Source: Candidatus Electronema sp. (lineage in GTDB: Bacteria > Desulfobacterota > Desulfobulbia > Desulfobulbales > Desulfobulbaceae). Taken from it: a DNA stretch of 41,117 nucleotides. The stretch's first letter is position 1. Every line of letters begins with the position of its first letter. Position numbers and translations under genes: made by a program. A model generated the notes under the pieces. That model did no database searches. It saw only the letters and a program-made list of their open reading frames with translations, and was not told the DNA's origin. Shown in pieces: positions 16,247 to 25,038 of the stretch. The DNA is taken from positions 1 to 41,117 of the forward strand of contig JAPEVH010000067.1 of the NCBI GenBank assembly GCA_026645415.1. Direction: 5' to 3'.

Positions 16247-17020
16247 ATGAAGATGAAAGCACGTATTCTAACCTACGCCGCAGCAGTGTTTGTTGCTGCC
16301 TTTGCGATACAACCAAGCCCAGCAAGAGCGGTAACGACCCAAGCAGCTCCGGCCAATGTTGACATCAGTCTGTTCTATCACGGGGTGCCTGTAGAGATCA
16401 CTGGGCAGGGCAATCCTGGTGATGATGTCATTGTAAAAGTCACTGCTGCACCAGAGGAGATCCACCTCAAATATAAAGGAAAGGCTGGCGGTATCTTCTG
16501 GATGAAGCTCGGCACCTTAACCTATGAGCATCTGCCTGGTACTTATCTGCTTGCCACGTCTGGGCCTGTGGATACGGTGCTGTCTGCTACAGAGCAGGAC
16601 ACTGAAAGCGTAGGCTTGCGGGCACTGCAAAAGAAAGCCGTGATCAAGGCTGAACACGGTGACTTGCCTGCCGGTGACTGGTTTAAGGAGTTTAAGGAGT
16701 TTAAGGCAAAGGAGAACCTCTATGCGATTGAGGAGGGTGCGGTTAAGGTTGAAGCTGATGGTAGCTATCATTACACCCTGAACTGGCCGTTCCAAGCACC
16801 TCCAGGCACCTATACCGTCGAGACAATCACCGCGAAAGATGGGCAGGTCACTGGCCGCTCTCAAGCTGCGATCACGGTAAAGATGACTGGTGTGGTTGCC
16901 AAGCTGGAGGAAATGTCCTCTAACAACCGGGCGGTGTACGGTATCCTTGCTATTCTGGTGGCCCTTGCTGCTGGTTTCGGTGTTGGTATGATCTTTAAGA
17001 AAGGTGGCGGCGCGCACTGA
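16247..17020 (+). CDS. TIGR02186 family transmembrane protein, partner of the exporter
   Basis: A 257-residue protein with a signal peptide (hydrophobic to about residue 28, ending PARA), a long periplasmic part and one C-terminal membrane segment (about residues 229-250, VYGILAILVALAAGFGVGMIF) followed by a short lysine-rich tail. Sequence features such as DISLFYHGVPVEITG match the TIGR02186 family, which is usually found beside TauE/SafE exporters. Its role is unknown; the topology suggests a periplasmic accessory domain for the exporter. Six bases separate it from the exporter and a terminator follows. Confidence 0.85.
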   Translation: MKMKARILTYAAAVFVAAFAIQPSPARAVTTQAAPANVDISLFYHGVPVEITGQGNPGDDVIVKVTAAPEEIHLKYKGKAGGIFWMKLGTLTYEHLPGTYLLATSGPVDTVLSATEQDTESVGLRALQKKAVIKAEHGDLPAGDWFKEFKEFKAKENLYAIEEGAVKVEADGSYHYTLNWPFQAPPGTYTVETITAKDGQVTGRSQAAITVKMTGVVAKLEEMSSNNRAVYGILAILVALAAGFGVGMIFKKGGGAH

Positions 17021-17048
17021 TCTTTTGCCCGAAGTAGCTGGAACGAGG

Positions 17049-17080
17049 AGGGGCAGACAGGTGGCTAGTCTGCCCCTTTT
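17049..17080 (+). terminator. Terminator of the tauE-TIGR02186 operon
   Basis: AGGGGCAGAC (17049-17058) pairs perfectly with GTCTGCCCCT (17068-17077), followed by a short T-run, 28 bases after the stop codon. Confidence 0.85.
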
Positions 17081-17098
17081 GTATTGCTAGGTGTTGGA

Positions 17099-17294
17099 GA
17101 GCATAGGCTATGCTCCGTAAGAGCATAACGTTATCCTCTTGTCGATCATAGGCTATGCTCCGTAAGAGCATAACGTTATCCTCTTGTCGAGCATAGGCTA
17201 TGCTCTCATTGAGCTTAACCTATGATCGGGCAGAGCTTAACCTATGTTTTGGCCTTACCATAGGCTATGCTCTTCAGTCTGCATAAGCTATGGA
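17099..17294. repeat. Nine-unit palindromic array with a 22-23 bp period
   Basis: Units start at 17099, 17121, 17144, 17166, 17189, 17211, 17233, 17255 and 17278, so every step is 22 or 23 bp. Each unit is a 17-18 bp core followed by a 5-bp linker (CGTAA, TTGTC, TCATT and others). Cores include GAGCATAGGCTATGCTC and GAGCATAACGTTATCCTC, mostly palindromic with GAG and CTC ends. The 45-bp pair of units 1-2 recurs exactly, except for one base, as units 3-4. Later units are more diverged and some are inverted. A second array of the same design lies at 27386-27495. Confidence 0.85.
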
Positions 17295-17370
17295 GCAGGG
17301 TTCGTGTGGCGGGTGGGTTTGTTGGGTAGGGATATTGGAGAAATATTGTAAGTAGCTTGGGCAGGGTTTT

Positions 17371-17398
17371 GTAGGGGCAAAAGATTTTTTGCCCCTAC
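17371..17398. repeat. Perfect 12-bp hairpin of a common dispersed-repeat type
   Basis: GTAGGGGCAAAA (17371-17382) pairs exactly with TTTTGCCCCTAC (17387-17398) around a 4-base loop, 36 bases before the ROCO gene. GTAGGGGC...GCCCCTAC hairpins occur as dispersed intergenic repeats in many bacteria. With no gene ending just upstream, it is more likely such an element than a terminator. Confidence 0.6.
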
Positions 17399-17434
17399 CG
17401 GTTATAGCAACAACAGGCACAGGGGAACAAGACG

Positions 17435-19384
17435 ATGAGCAAAGAAGATGCGTTGCGGCTGATTAAAGAGGCGGCGGAGACAGGGGCAACAGAGCTTGAG
17501 CTGCTTGGGCAAGGATTAACCAGCCTGCCGCCCGAACTCTTTCAGTTAACCAATCTCACCGAGCTTAACCTCTACAACAACGAGCTTACCAGCCTGCCGC
17601 CGGAGATAGGTCAGCTAACCAATCTCACCACGCTTATTCTTTGGAACAACGAGCTTACCAGTCTGCCGCCAGAGATCGTTCAGCTAACCAAGTTAAAATG
17701 GCTTCACCTTGACGACAACCCCCTCATCTCCCCGCCCATAGAACTTACCGAACACGGCATCGAAGCCATACGCGAATACTTCGCCAGCATCAAAGAAGGC
17801 TCGCAGGCATTAGCAGAGGTCAAGGTTATCCTTGTGGGTGAGGGCGCAGCTGGCAAGACCTCACTCACCCGCTGCCTAAAAGGTGAGTCGTTTGACAAGC
17901 ACGAGCCTACCACGCACGGCATCAGGATTGAAGAATTGACCCTCGCAGGCGCATCTGGGTCTATTCGCTGCAAGCTCTGGGACTTTGGCGGACAGGAGAT
18001 CATGCACGCCACGCACCAGTTCTTTCTCTCCCGCCGCAGCCTGTATGTCCTTGTCCTCGATGGTAGGCGGGACGAGCGGCCCGAACACTGGCTGAGGTAT
18101 ATTGCCACCTTCGGTGGTGGCTCTCCCGTACTGGTGGTGCTGAACAAGTACGACACCAATCCGAGCTTTGATCTCAACCAGCGTTTTCTCAAAGAGAAAT
18201 ACCCGTTCATCGTTGACTTTTACCGTACTTCCTGCCCGAAAAACTATGGCATTGAAGAGTTGCGGCAAGCCATGAACGAGGAAATAGACAAACTGCCTAT
18301 GACCAAGAACCAGTGGCCCCTGAGCTGGTTGCGGGTAAAGGCGGAGCTGGAGCAGATGAACGAGCCGCGCATCAGCTATAAGAACTTCGAGGATATCTGC
18401 CGCAAAGCCGGGGTGGAAGGGGAAACCAGCCGCAATGTGCTGGCTGCTTTCTTGCACGATCTCGGCATTGTCATTCACTTTACCGAGTTTGAGCTGGATA
18501 ATAATCACGTCCTTGCGCCCAAGTGGGTGACAGGCGCGGTGTATAAGATCATCAATGCCGAACCGCTGGCAGCCAGCAAAGGGCTGCTCAGGCTCGATGA
18601 TCTCAAGCAGATATTGGCGTGGCAAAAGGGCGACGACTACCATTACGAGCGGGACGATCACGTCTATATCATCGAGCTGATGAAGAAGTTCGAGCTGTGC
18701 TACGACCTGCCTGACAAGGAGGTGCTTATTCCGCAACTTCTGGGTGTGGAAGAGCCTTCCTTCACCTTTGCAGAAGAGGATGCGCTGCATTTTCTGCTGG
18801 AGTATAAAGACTTCTTCCCGCCTTCCATCATGCCGCGCTTTATTGTCAAGCGGCACCACGAGATCAAGGATAATCTGCGCTGGCGCACCGGGCTTGTCTT
18901 AGCAAATCCATCGCTCGATGCGGCTGCGGTGGTGCGGGCGGACAACGAGGCAAGGCGCATTCAGATCATGGTGACGGGCAAGGAGCGCAAAGTCTTCCTC
19001 GCCCTGATTTGGCTCACCTTCCGCGAGCTTCATGCTGGCTTTGAAGGCTTGAAGGTAGATGAACTTATTCCAATGCCGGATAATCCTAACATCACCGAGG
19101 ATTACGAGACACTGCTGAACTATGCGGAACAGGGATTAGAAAAGATTATCCCGAAAGGTACGAAAAAGGCATACAGCGTGAAAGAGCTGCTTGCGGGTGT
19201 GCATTTCGCCAGCCAGAGCGAGGGAGAGAGAATGATTGCCCTGGCTGAGGGAGAAAGGAAGGGTGGAGGAGGGCTGCGGGGGCTGATAAAGGAGATGAAC
19301 AGCTACATCTTAATGAAGCCTAATTTTATGGGTATTGGAGTTGATTTCAATGCCTTGTTCAACAGGGAGAGGAAACAACCATGA
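17435..19384 (+). CDS. ROCO-family GTPase with leucine-rich repeats (LRR-Roc-COR)
   Basis: A 649-residue protein. Residues about 15-100 are four 23-residue leucine-rich repeats ([14 protein letters not shown]..). Residues about 128-290 form a Roc GTPase domain: P-loop GEGAAGKT (135-142), switch-2 DFGGQE, and NKYD for guanine specificity. A COR dimerisation domain follows (about 300-480), then a C-terminal part I cannot assign. Bacterial ROCO proteins are relatives of human LRRK2 and cycle between monomer and dimer with nucleotide state; their signalling roles are mostly unknown. The stop overlaps the next start as ATGA, so it is translationally coupled to the MEKHLA gene. Confidence 0.93.
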   Translation: MSKEDALRLIKEAAETGATELELLGQGLTSLPPELFQLTNLTELNLYNNELTSLPPEIGQLTNLTTLILWNNELTSLPPEIVQLTKLKWLHLDDNPLISPPIELTEHGIEAIREYFASIKEGSQALAEVKVILVGEGAAGKTSLTRCLKGESFDKHEPTTHGIRIEELTLAGASGSIRCKLWDFGGQEIMHATHQFFLSRRSLYVLVLDGRRDERPEHWLRYIATFGGGSPVLVVLNKYDTNPSFDLNQRFLKEKYPFIVDFYRTSCPKNYGIEELRQAMNEEIDKLPMTKNQWPLSWLRVKAELEQMNEPRISYKNFEDICRKAGVEGETSRNVLAAFLHDLGIVIHFTEFELDNNHVLAPKWVTGAVYKIINAEPLAASKGLLRLDDLKQILAWQKGDDYHYERDDHVYIIELMKKFELCYDLPDKEVLIPQLLGVEEPSFTFAEEDALHFLLEYKDFFPPSIMPRFIVKRHHEIKDNLRWRTGLVLANPSLDAAAVVRADNEARRIQIMVTGKERKVFLALIWLTFRELHAGFEGLKVDELIPMPDNPNITEDYETLLNYAEQGLEKIIPKGTKKAYSVKELLAGVHFASQSEGERMIALAEGERKGGGGLRGLIKEMNSYILMKPNFMGIGVDFNALFNRERKQP

Positions 19385-19860
19385 CAACTGCATTCCCATA
19401 TCCTGCTGCGGCAAATGCTTATCTTGCCGATCATGTTCAACTGCTGCGGAACAGTCTGCGTACCCTAACCGGACGCGACCTGCTGGAACAGGACTGCCCG
19501 CCAGCAGAGGCGGCCCGGCAGATATTCCATGCCCCGTTTATTCTTCTATCCCACAATGCTGCTGAAGAACCTCTGTTGACCTACGGCAACCGCACGGGTC
19601 TTGCTCTGTTCGAGCTGACGTGGGAAGAGCTGGTCGTCATGCCATCCCGCTGCACAGCAGAAGCCGTGGAGCGGGAGGAACGTATCCGGCTGCTGGCGCA
19701 GGTCAAGGCTAATGGCTTTATTGATGACTATACCGGAGTACGGGTCTCCAAACACGGGCAACGGTTTCGGATTGAGCAGGCTGTGGTCTGGAACCTAACC
19801 GATGAGAAAGGCTTGTTCTGTGGTCAGGGGGCCATGTTCAGCAATTGGACATTACTCTGA
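19381..19860 (+). CDS. MEKHLA domain protein (PAS-like sensor)
   Basis: A 159-residue single-domain protein. The pattern [17 protein letters not shown], then [15 protein letters not shown], then [21 protein letters not shown] and GQGAMFSNW at the end is the MEKHLA domain. It is related to PAS domains and also found at the C-terminus of plant HD-ZIP III factors; in bacteria it usually stands alone. A small-molecule or redox sensing role is plausible but not shown here. It overlaps the ROCO stop by four bases (ATGA) with AGGGAGAGG upstream, and lies 93 bp before the first DUF202 gene. Confidence 0.85.
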   Translation: MTTAFPYPAAANAYLADHVQLLRNSLRTLTGRDLLEQDCPPAEAARQIFHAPFILLSHNAAEEPLLTYGNRTGLALFELTWEELVVMPSRCTAEAVEREERIRLLAQVKANGFIDDYTGVRVSKHGQRFRIEQAVVWNLTDEKGLFCGQGAMFSNWTLL

Positions 19861-19953
19861 TGAACAGCGGATGCCGATGCTGCGGAGAGCACTTGCAGCA
19901 GTATTGTATCAACCTAAAGAAAAACTATGAACCCATAACATGAAGATGCCGTC

Positions 19954-21489
19954 ATGATAGATCCTATCGGCCTCAGCAAACACGAGCAGCTCCAGAGCCT
20001 TGCCACCAAATACGGTTGCCCGGTGCTGGAATACAGCGAAAAGGTAAGCGCACCTTATCTTATGATCGTCCACTTTGATGCTGACACCTTAAAACAAGAA
20101 GGCTGGCTCCCGCTTTTAATTAAAGATGGGCGGGCCAAGGTACTTACCTGCCGCGCCCCAGACGACGTAGCAGCCCAAGCCCGACAAACGCTGGGCATTG
20201 AGGAGCTTGACTTTGTCCTCACCCTGCCCCTTGACTTTATCCGCGTCCTTGAGCACAGCTATGATCTGAATCCGCGCTTTCCGTTGCCCGCAGGCCGCAC
20301 ACCTTTGGCGCAGGTGCGCACCTATCTGGCAGGCCGCCGCTCCTTACTGGCCCACTACCGCACCATGATGGCTAAAAGCCGCACTGGTCTGGCCTCCATT
20401 CGGACCTCGCTGTCCTTTATTGCCATTGCCCTGCTCTTTGTCCGTACCTTTGGCATGGGTGACTTCATCCTGCTGGAGCTGCCGCTCTTCTTCGTTGGCG
20501 CATGGATTGGTATTGATAGCCTGCGCCGTTACCTGCCTGCCCGACGGATAAAAAGCCGTCTGCCCTCTTGCGCCGCTACCACCCCAACGAATGGCACCAC
20601 CGTGCTGATGGCAGAGAATCAAGAGCATTTCCCCTTCTTTAAACGCCTGCCAGAAGTGCCGGGTGCAGCAGCTCTGCGGGCAGGCTGGAATAAACTTACG
20701 CCCCTGATGCGACGGCGGTATCTGGCCAGTGACCGGACAGACATGGCCGAAGAACGCACCACCTTGGCCTGCCTCCGCACCCGCATGGCTACGGTACGAA
20801 CTGGTTTAGCATTTACCCGCACTGGCCTCGCCTTTTTCTCCTTGGGCTTTGGCCTTATGCGGGCTTTTCCCAACAGTCCTTGGCAGATCTTTGATATAAG
20901 CCTAATGGTCGCCGGGGTGCTCATGGTGCTGGAAGGCTTCTTCTGGTATAGCAAGGGCCGCACTGCTGGTGTTCAAGGACTGAACTCCGTTGAAAAGGCC
21001 AGCAAGCTCGGCACTATTTGGGACTTCTTCTTTCCCCATACCGAGACTTGCCCTGAACTCTGCCCTCCGTCCTTACGGGTTCCACCGGTGCGCCGCTCTC
21101 ATGCCCCTGGTGTCTGGGCTACCACTGGTCTTGCCCTAGAACGCACCGTCCTTGCTGACCGTCGCAATGTTATGGGCCGTCTGCGCACGGTCATGGCCCG
21201 CTCTCGCACAGGCATGGCCTTTATTCGTACTGGCCTGAGCATTTCCTTGATCGGTATTGGCTTTTACATCTCTTCTCCTGCCACAAGCTGGATCTGTCAT
21301 CTCTTTGATCTGAGCTTGATCTTTGGCGGGCTGGCCCTTGTCGTGGATGGCTTTTACTGGACTATCCCGGCAGAACGCAAGCGAACAGAGTTACCCTACT
21401 GTTTCGCAGACATTGAAATCATGCTACCAGACTACGGGGTTCCCTCCCGTTCCTGGCAGAAGGTAGTCTTTCATCGTGCAGTTGATTAA
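19954..21489 (+). CDS. Triple-DUF202 membrane protein with a GspE-N-like head
   Basis: A 511-residue protein. Residues 1-115 resemble the N-terminal domain of GspE/PulE ATPases (related to the MshEN c-di-GMP domain) without the ATPase. Three DUF202 modules follow. Each has a long helix with arginine every seventh residue, usually R-T-x-L-A: Arg122/129/136/143/150, Arg254/261/268/275/282/289 and Arg397/404/411/418/425. Each ladder runs into two hydrophobic segments. Ordinary DUF202 proteins have one module and about two such heptads. Function unknown. The ATG at 19954 starts the head domain cleanly; the stop overlaps the next gene's GTG by 14 bases. Confidence 0.88.
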   Translation: MIDPIGLSKHEQLQSLATKYGCPVLEYSEKVSAPYLMIVHFDADTLKQEGWLPLLIKDGRAKVLTCRAPDDVAAQARQTLGIEELDFVLTLPLDFIRVLEHSYDLNPRFPLPAGRTPLAQVRTYLAGRRSLLAHYRTMMAKSRTGLASIRTSLSFIAIALLFVRTFGMGDFILLELPLFFVGAWIGIDSLRRYLPARRIKSRLPSCAATTPTNGTTVLMAENQEHFPFFKRLPEVPGAAALRAGWNKLTPLMRRRYLASDRTDMAEERTTLACLRTRMATVRTGLAFTRTGLAFFSLGFGLMRAFPNSPWQIFDISLMVAGVLMVLEGFFWYSKGRTAGVQGLNSVEKASKLGTIWDFFFPHTETCPELCPPSLRVPPVRRSHAPGVWATTGLALERTVLADRRNVMGRLRTVMARSRTGMAFIRTGLSISLIGIGFYISSPATSWICHLFDLSLIFGGLALVVDGFYWTIPAERKRTELPYCFADIEIMLPDYGVPSRSWQKVVFHRAVD

Positions 21490-22714
21490 ACATCCCCTAC
21501 TTGCGGCCTTAGCCGACAAAGGAACATTACCAGAAGAGACCTTGGCTGAGATTGCTCAGGCTGCTGAACTACGAGGTCTCCCTGTAGCTACATTATTGGT
21601 CTATGAATATGAGCTGCCCCGCTCCCTGCTCTTAGAGACCCTAGCAGAGATCCATAGCTGCCCGGCAATTGAGTATGATGAGCGTCTGCCCATTCCGCCA
21701 GAGTTCCTGCCCAAGCTCTCAGCAGGAGCACTGATTGAGGCAGGCTGGTTCCCTGTCATCCTTGACAAAGACGGCACGGTGACTATTGCAACAGCAGATC
21801 CCAGCTCGCCAACCTTAGCCGCCTCAGTGGAACAGCTACTTGGTTGCCAGACCTTTGCCTGCATGGTCACGCTGCCAGAGGATATTCTCTGGTTTACCCA
21901 AGACTATCTCCATGCCAAGCCCGGCCTGCTGATCGGCACAGAGCGCACGGGCTTGGCCTTCTGGCGCAACACCATGGCCCAATGGCGCACCTTGCTGGCC
22001 TGTTGCCGCACAGACATGGCTAAGGCTCGCACGGCTCTTGCCTTTGGCCGTTTTGGTCTGTCCCTGATGGGTATTGCCATGACCCTGCTGCGCCTTGACC
22101 CGCCGCGTCTGCCTAAGCCTACCGCGTTCTTGGTCTTAGCCCTTGGTCTGCTCTGCAACATCTTTGGCCTGATCATTTATTTCCGTATCCGGCGTTCCCA
22201 GCTCCGCCCGCCCGGTAGCCAGACGGTCATGGAAGTGACTGCGGCCACCATCTCCTTTCTGGAGCAGTACCATTTCCCAGAGGAGATTAAGAACACTATG
22301 CCGCCGCCTAAGACTGGCCCAACCATGCTGGCCCGCTTAGGTGATCTGTTGGCTGATTATTCGACCATTATTTTCCCAGCCCCACCAAGCCGGGTGCGTA
22401 CCCATCTGGCCCGCGAACGCAACGTGCTGGCTGCCCAGCGCACGGTTGCGGCCTGCTACCGTACCATCTATGCTCGTGCTCGTACGGGGCTGGCCTTTAC
22501 CCGTACTGGAGTCAGCGTTTTCAGCTTTGGTGTTGGTATGATGGTCTATTTCAAATTCAGCCTGCTCAGTATCTTTGATATAAGCCTGATGGGAATAGGA
22601 ATGCTCATGGTGATTGATGGCCTGCTCTGGTATTTGCCGGTGCGCAAAGAACAGACAGAACTGCCCCGTTCACGCAGCGGTGCCTTAGCTGACTGGGAGG
22701 ACGACGACCTATGA
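21476..22714 (+). CDS. Double-DUF202 membrane protein with a GspE-N-like head
   Basis: A 412-residue paralogue of the preceding protein. The N-terminal 145 residues are a fuller GspE-N-like domain (LLAALADKGTLPEETLAEI, PAIEYDERLPIPPEFL, TVTIATADPSSP). Two DUF202 modules follow with six-step arginine ladders at 157/164/171/178/185/192 and 308/315/322/329/336/343, each leading to two hydrophobic segments. Two GspE-N heads and five DUF202 modules across two coupled genes suggest one hetero-oligomeric membrane complex. The start is GTG inside the upstream gene; the stop overlaps the histidine kinase start as ATGA. Confidence 0.88.
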   Translation: MQLIKHPLLAALADKGTLPEETLAEIAQAAELRGLPVATLLVYEYELPRSLLLETLAEIHSCPAIEYDERLPIPPEFLPKLSAGALIEAGWFPVILDKDGTVTIATADPSSPTLAASVEQLLGCQTFACMVTLPEDILWFTQDYLHAKPGLLIGTERTGLAFWRNTMAQWRTLLACCRTDMAKARTALAFGRFGLSLMGIAMTLLRLDPPRLPKPTAFLVLALGLLCNIFGLIIYFRIRRSQLRPPGSQTVMEVTAATISFLEQYHFPEEIKNTMPPPKTGPTMLARLGDLLADYSTIIFPAPPSRVRTHLARERNVLAAQRTVAACYRTIYARARTGLAFTRTGVSVFSFGVGMMVYFKFSLLSIFDISLMGIGMLMVIDGLLWYLPVRKEQTELPRSRSGALADWEDDDL

Positions 22715-24138
22715 AGATAGTCCACCGAATCTATCTCTCTGATGCAGTCAATATCTCACTCATCTTTATTGTTGGCTTCTTTGCTATCCAAGCCTTTAGC
22801 GAGCTGATGATGAAGTTCCATTTCATGGAGATTGCTGATAGCCTGAACACTGCTTTCCTAGAGATGCGCATTGCTGAGAAGAACTACCTTCTCTATGGTG
22901 ATAAGGAATCGCTCAACTCTATTTGCACCCGCATCAGTGAAACCATTCCCACCCTGACTGAAGAGCGCAGCAACATTGAGCAGGTGACTGGTAGTATCTA
23001 TTATAACCGCTTGGTGCAACTGCTTGCTGATTACCGAAGCAATGTCCGTGCCCTGCTTGATGGGCATGGCGGTGAAACCCAAGTGCGCGACTCCGGCCAT
23101 GTGCTGCGCACCTTTTCCGAAGACATCATCCAGATGGAGCGGGATAAGGTGGCCGGGATTATTGAACGGTCTAAGAGCATCCTCCGGCTCGCTTTCTGGG
23201 CAGCCATCGGCTTTGCTCTTTTCTTTACTCAATGGAATGCGCGCAGCATCCGTAGAGCATTAAAACAGATTGTTGAACTGACACGCGCCATTGCTAAAGG
23301 TGACTTCTCTCGTCCGGCTAAGAAGCCTTCAGCGGATGAGCTGGGTGCGGTCATTCAAGCGATCAGCACCATGTCTGAGGAACTCCACCGGCGCGAAGAA
23401 GAGATAGTCCGTTCCAAGCGTCTTGCTTCCATTGGGGTTCTTGTGGCAGGCGTAGCCCATGAACTCAACAATCCGCTCAACAACATCTCGATGATTGCCC
23501 AGACCTTTATCGAGCTGCATGACAAGCTGGGCAGTGAGCAGCAGCTTGAGTTCATGAACCAGATTGACGAGGAGACCGAACGGCTGCGGGTCACAATCAG
23601 GAACCTGCTTGACTTTGCCAAGCCCAAGGACAAGCAGATTACCAGCCGTGACCTGAATGAAGTGGCACAAAAATGCTTAGGCTTAGTGCAAAACATGCTC
23701 ACCATTGGTAATATCCGCACCAAGTTGGACTTTGATGAGCAGATGCCCATGCTATGCCTTGATGAGCATCAGATTCAGCAGGTCTTAGTCAATATGATGA
23801 TCAATGCGATTCAAGCCATGCAGCCGGGTGGTGTGCTGCGTGTGACCACTCGCTTTCTGCCTGCGCTGGAGCGGGCCGAGATGGAGATCAGCGACACAGG
23901 CAAGGGTATTCCACCGGGCCAGCTTGACTACATCTTTGACCCCTTCTTCAGCACCAAGGAGGAGGGCGGCACTGGGCTGGGCCTCTGGGTCAGCTATGGC
24001 ATCATCAAGAATCACGGTGGCGACATCCGCGTGCAGAGCGTGGTCAATGAAGGCACAACCTTCACTGTTATGCTGCCCGTTAATTTAGATAAATGCGTGA
24101 AGAGGAGTGATACAAATGCAGAGCATCATGATCGTTGA
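22711..24138 (+). CDS. Membrane sensor histidine kinase
   Basis: A 475-residue kinase. A first membrane helix (about 11-31) and a second (about 153-172) enclose a roughly 120-residue periplasmic helical domain. A HAMP-like linker follows (GDFSRPAKKPSADELGAVIQ). The HisKA phospho-acceptor is His250 in GVAHELNNPLNN. The ATPase domain has an N box (NMMINAIQAM), DTGKGIPP, FFSTKEEGGTGLGL and a G2-type end. It overlaps the DUF202 gene (ATGA) and the receiver gene (about 23 bases), so kinase, receiver and DUF202 proteins should be made together. The DUF202 complex may provide its signal or receive its output. Confidence 0.95.
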   Translation: MKIVHRIYLSDAVNISLIFIVGFFAIQAFSELMMKFHFMEIADSLNTAFLEMRIAEKNYLLYGDKESLNSICTRISETIPTLTEERSNIEQVTGSIYYNRLVQLLADYRSNVRALLDGHGGETQVRDSGHVLRTFSEDIIQMERDKVAGIIERSKSILRLAFWAAIGFALFFTQWNARSIRRALKQIVELTRAIAKGDFSRPAKKPSADELGAVIQAISTMSEELHRREEEIVRSKRLASIGVLVAGVAHELNNPLNNISMIAQTFIELHDKLGSEQQLEFMNQIDEETERLRVTIRNLLDFAKPKDKQITSRDLNEVAQKCLGLVQNMLTIGNIRTKLDFDEQMPMLCLDEHQIQQVLVNMMINAIQAMQPGGVLRVTTRFLPALERAEMEISDTGKGIPPGQLDYIFDPFFSTKEEGGTGLGLWVSYGIIKNHGGDIRVQSVVNEGTTFTVMLPVNLDKCVKRSDTNAEHHDR

Positions 24139-24493
24139 TGACGAACGGATAGTAGGCGATATGGCTAAACTCTCTCTTAGCCAAGAAGGCTATGATGTGG
24201 AAACCTTTCTCGATGGTGAAAGCGCCCTGAAGCGGCTGGAGGCGAAGAGCTTTCGGGTGGTGGTCACAGACCTGAAGATGAAGGGCGTGGATGGCTTGGA
24301 GGTGCTGCGTACGGTTAAGGAGCAGTATCCGCAGACCGTGGTTATTATGATTACGGCCTTTGCCAACTTGGACGTGGCTATTGAAGCCTTGCGCGACGAC
24401 GTGTTCGACTTCTTCCCCAAGCCCGTGAAGATCAAAGACCTAAAGGCTTCTATCCGCCGGGCCTTAGAGGAAGGCGAAGGCGCAGCAGCCTGA
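24116..24493 (+). CDS. Receiver-only response regulator, first copy
   Basis: A 125-residue CheY-like protein with no output domain. The acidic pair is in IVDDER, the phospho-acceptor is Asp52 (VVTDLKM), the switch threonine is in MITAF and the lysine in FFPKP. The short Ala/Glu tail has no DNA-binding part. I chose the ATG at 24116 because AGAGGAG (24101-24107) is 8 bases upstream; a GTG at 24107 abuts that site. As the likely target of the overlapping kinase, it could act by protein contact or pass phosphate onward. Confidence 0.93.
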   Translation: MQSIMIVDDERIVGDMAKLSLSQEGYDVETFLDGESALKRLEAKSFRVVVTDLKMKGVDGLEVLRTVKEQYPQTVVIMITAFANLDVAIEALRDDVFDFFPKPVKIKDLKASIRRALEEGEGAAA

Positions 24494-24510
24494 GTTGATA
24501 GCTTATGCTC
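24494..24510. repeat. Solitary unit resembling the 22-23 bp palindromic array
   Basis: GTTGATAGCTTATGCTC immediately follows the receiver stop. Its last 13 bases differ from the array core ATAGGCTATGCTC at two positions. A single short match could be chance, but it lies exactly at the junction between the kinase operon and the toxin-antitoxin/STAND insert. Confidence 0.3.
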
Positions 24511-24561
24511 TTGAGATGGCACAGCAATAACAATGATTCCTCTGCGAGGTGAAGGCGTTCA

Positions 24562-25038
24562 ATGATTGAATCTGTGTATATCGAATCCTCTGTTATCAGC
24601 TATCTGACTGCCCGGCCAAGCCGTGATGTTGTTGTTGCCGCAAGACAGGCGATCACCGAAACCTGGTGGCTTGACCGGCGGGCTGCATTTGACCTCTATA
24701 TTTCCGCCCTTGTGGAATCAGAGATCAGTCAGGGCGATGCAGCGGCAGTAGAGAGAAGGCTGCGGGCGGCGGAAGGCATCTCCAGTATCGCCATCTCTCC
24801 AGAGGCCCAGCAGGTGGCTGAAGACTTGCTCGCGCAGGGTGCCGTGCCAACAGGCAGCGAGGAGGACGCATTGCATATCGGCATTGCCGCCGCCGCAGGC
24901 ATTGATTATCTGCTCACATGGAATTTTAAGCATATCAATAATGCCCAAACAAAAGCGGCTATAAGAGCTACAGTGGAAGCGCACGGCTATGTTTGCCCAA
25001 TGCTTTGTTCACCCGAAGAATTAGGAGCGGAACTATGA
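24562..25038 (+). CDS. PIN-domain toxin (VapC-like ribonuclease)
   Basis: A 158-residue PIN-domain protein. The start VYIESSVISYLTARPSRD is typical of the subgroup in which the first catalytic aspartate is replaced by glutamate. Further acidic residues sit in ALVESEI, EEDALHIGIAAAAGIDYLLTWN and the following NFKH. VapC toxins cleave RNA and are held inactive by a small partner. GAGGTGAAGG lies before the ATG. The stop overlaps the next ATG (ATGA), the usual toxin-antitoxin coupling. Confidence 0.88.
   Translation: MIESVYIESSVISYLTARPSRDVVVAARQAITETWWLDRRAAFDLYISALVESEISQGDAAAVERRLRAAEGISSIAISPEAQQVAEDLLAQGAVPTGSEEDALHIGIAAAAGIDYLLTWNFKHINNAQTKAAIRATVEAHGYVCPMLCSPEELGAEL

Larger units (their letters stand above)
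17021..17434. other. Repeat-rich gap at the start of the accessory block
   Basis: This 414-bp gap contains the terminator of the exporter operon, a nine-unit palindromic array (17099-17294) and a perfect 12-bp hairpin (17371-17398). No gene is visible. It separates lower-GC housekeeping genes from the higher-GC accessory genes that follow. Confidence 0.7.

Noticed and set aside
17099-17294. CRISPR array
   Set aside because: Units are palindromic cores with 5-bp linkers and no unique spacers of 30 bp or so, and no cas gene is near.
17371-17398. Terminator before the ROCO gene
   Set aside because: The hairpin is perfect but no coding gene ends just upstream and there is no T-run after the stem; a dispersed intergenic repeat explains it better.
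17876-18859. 327-residue minus-strand gene inside the ROCO gene
   Set aside because: It is antisense to conserved Roc and COR motifs and has no ribosome binding site or recognisable domain.
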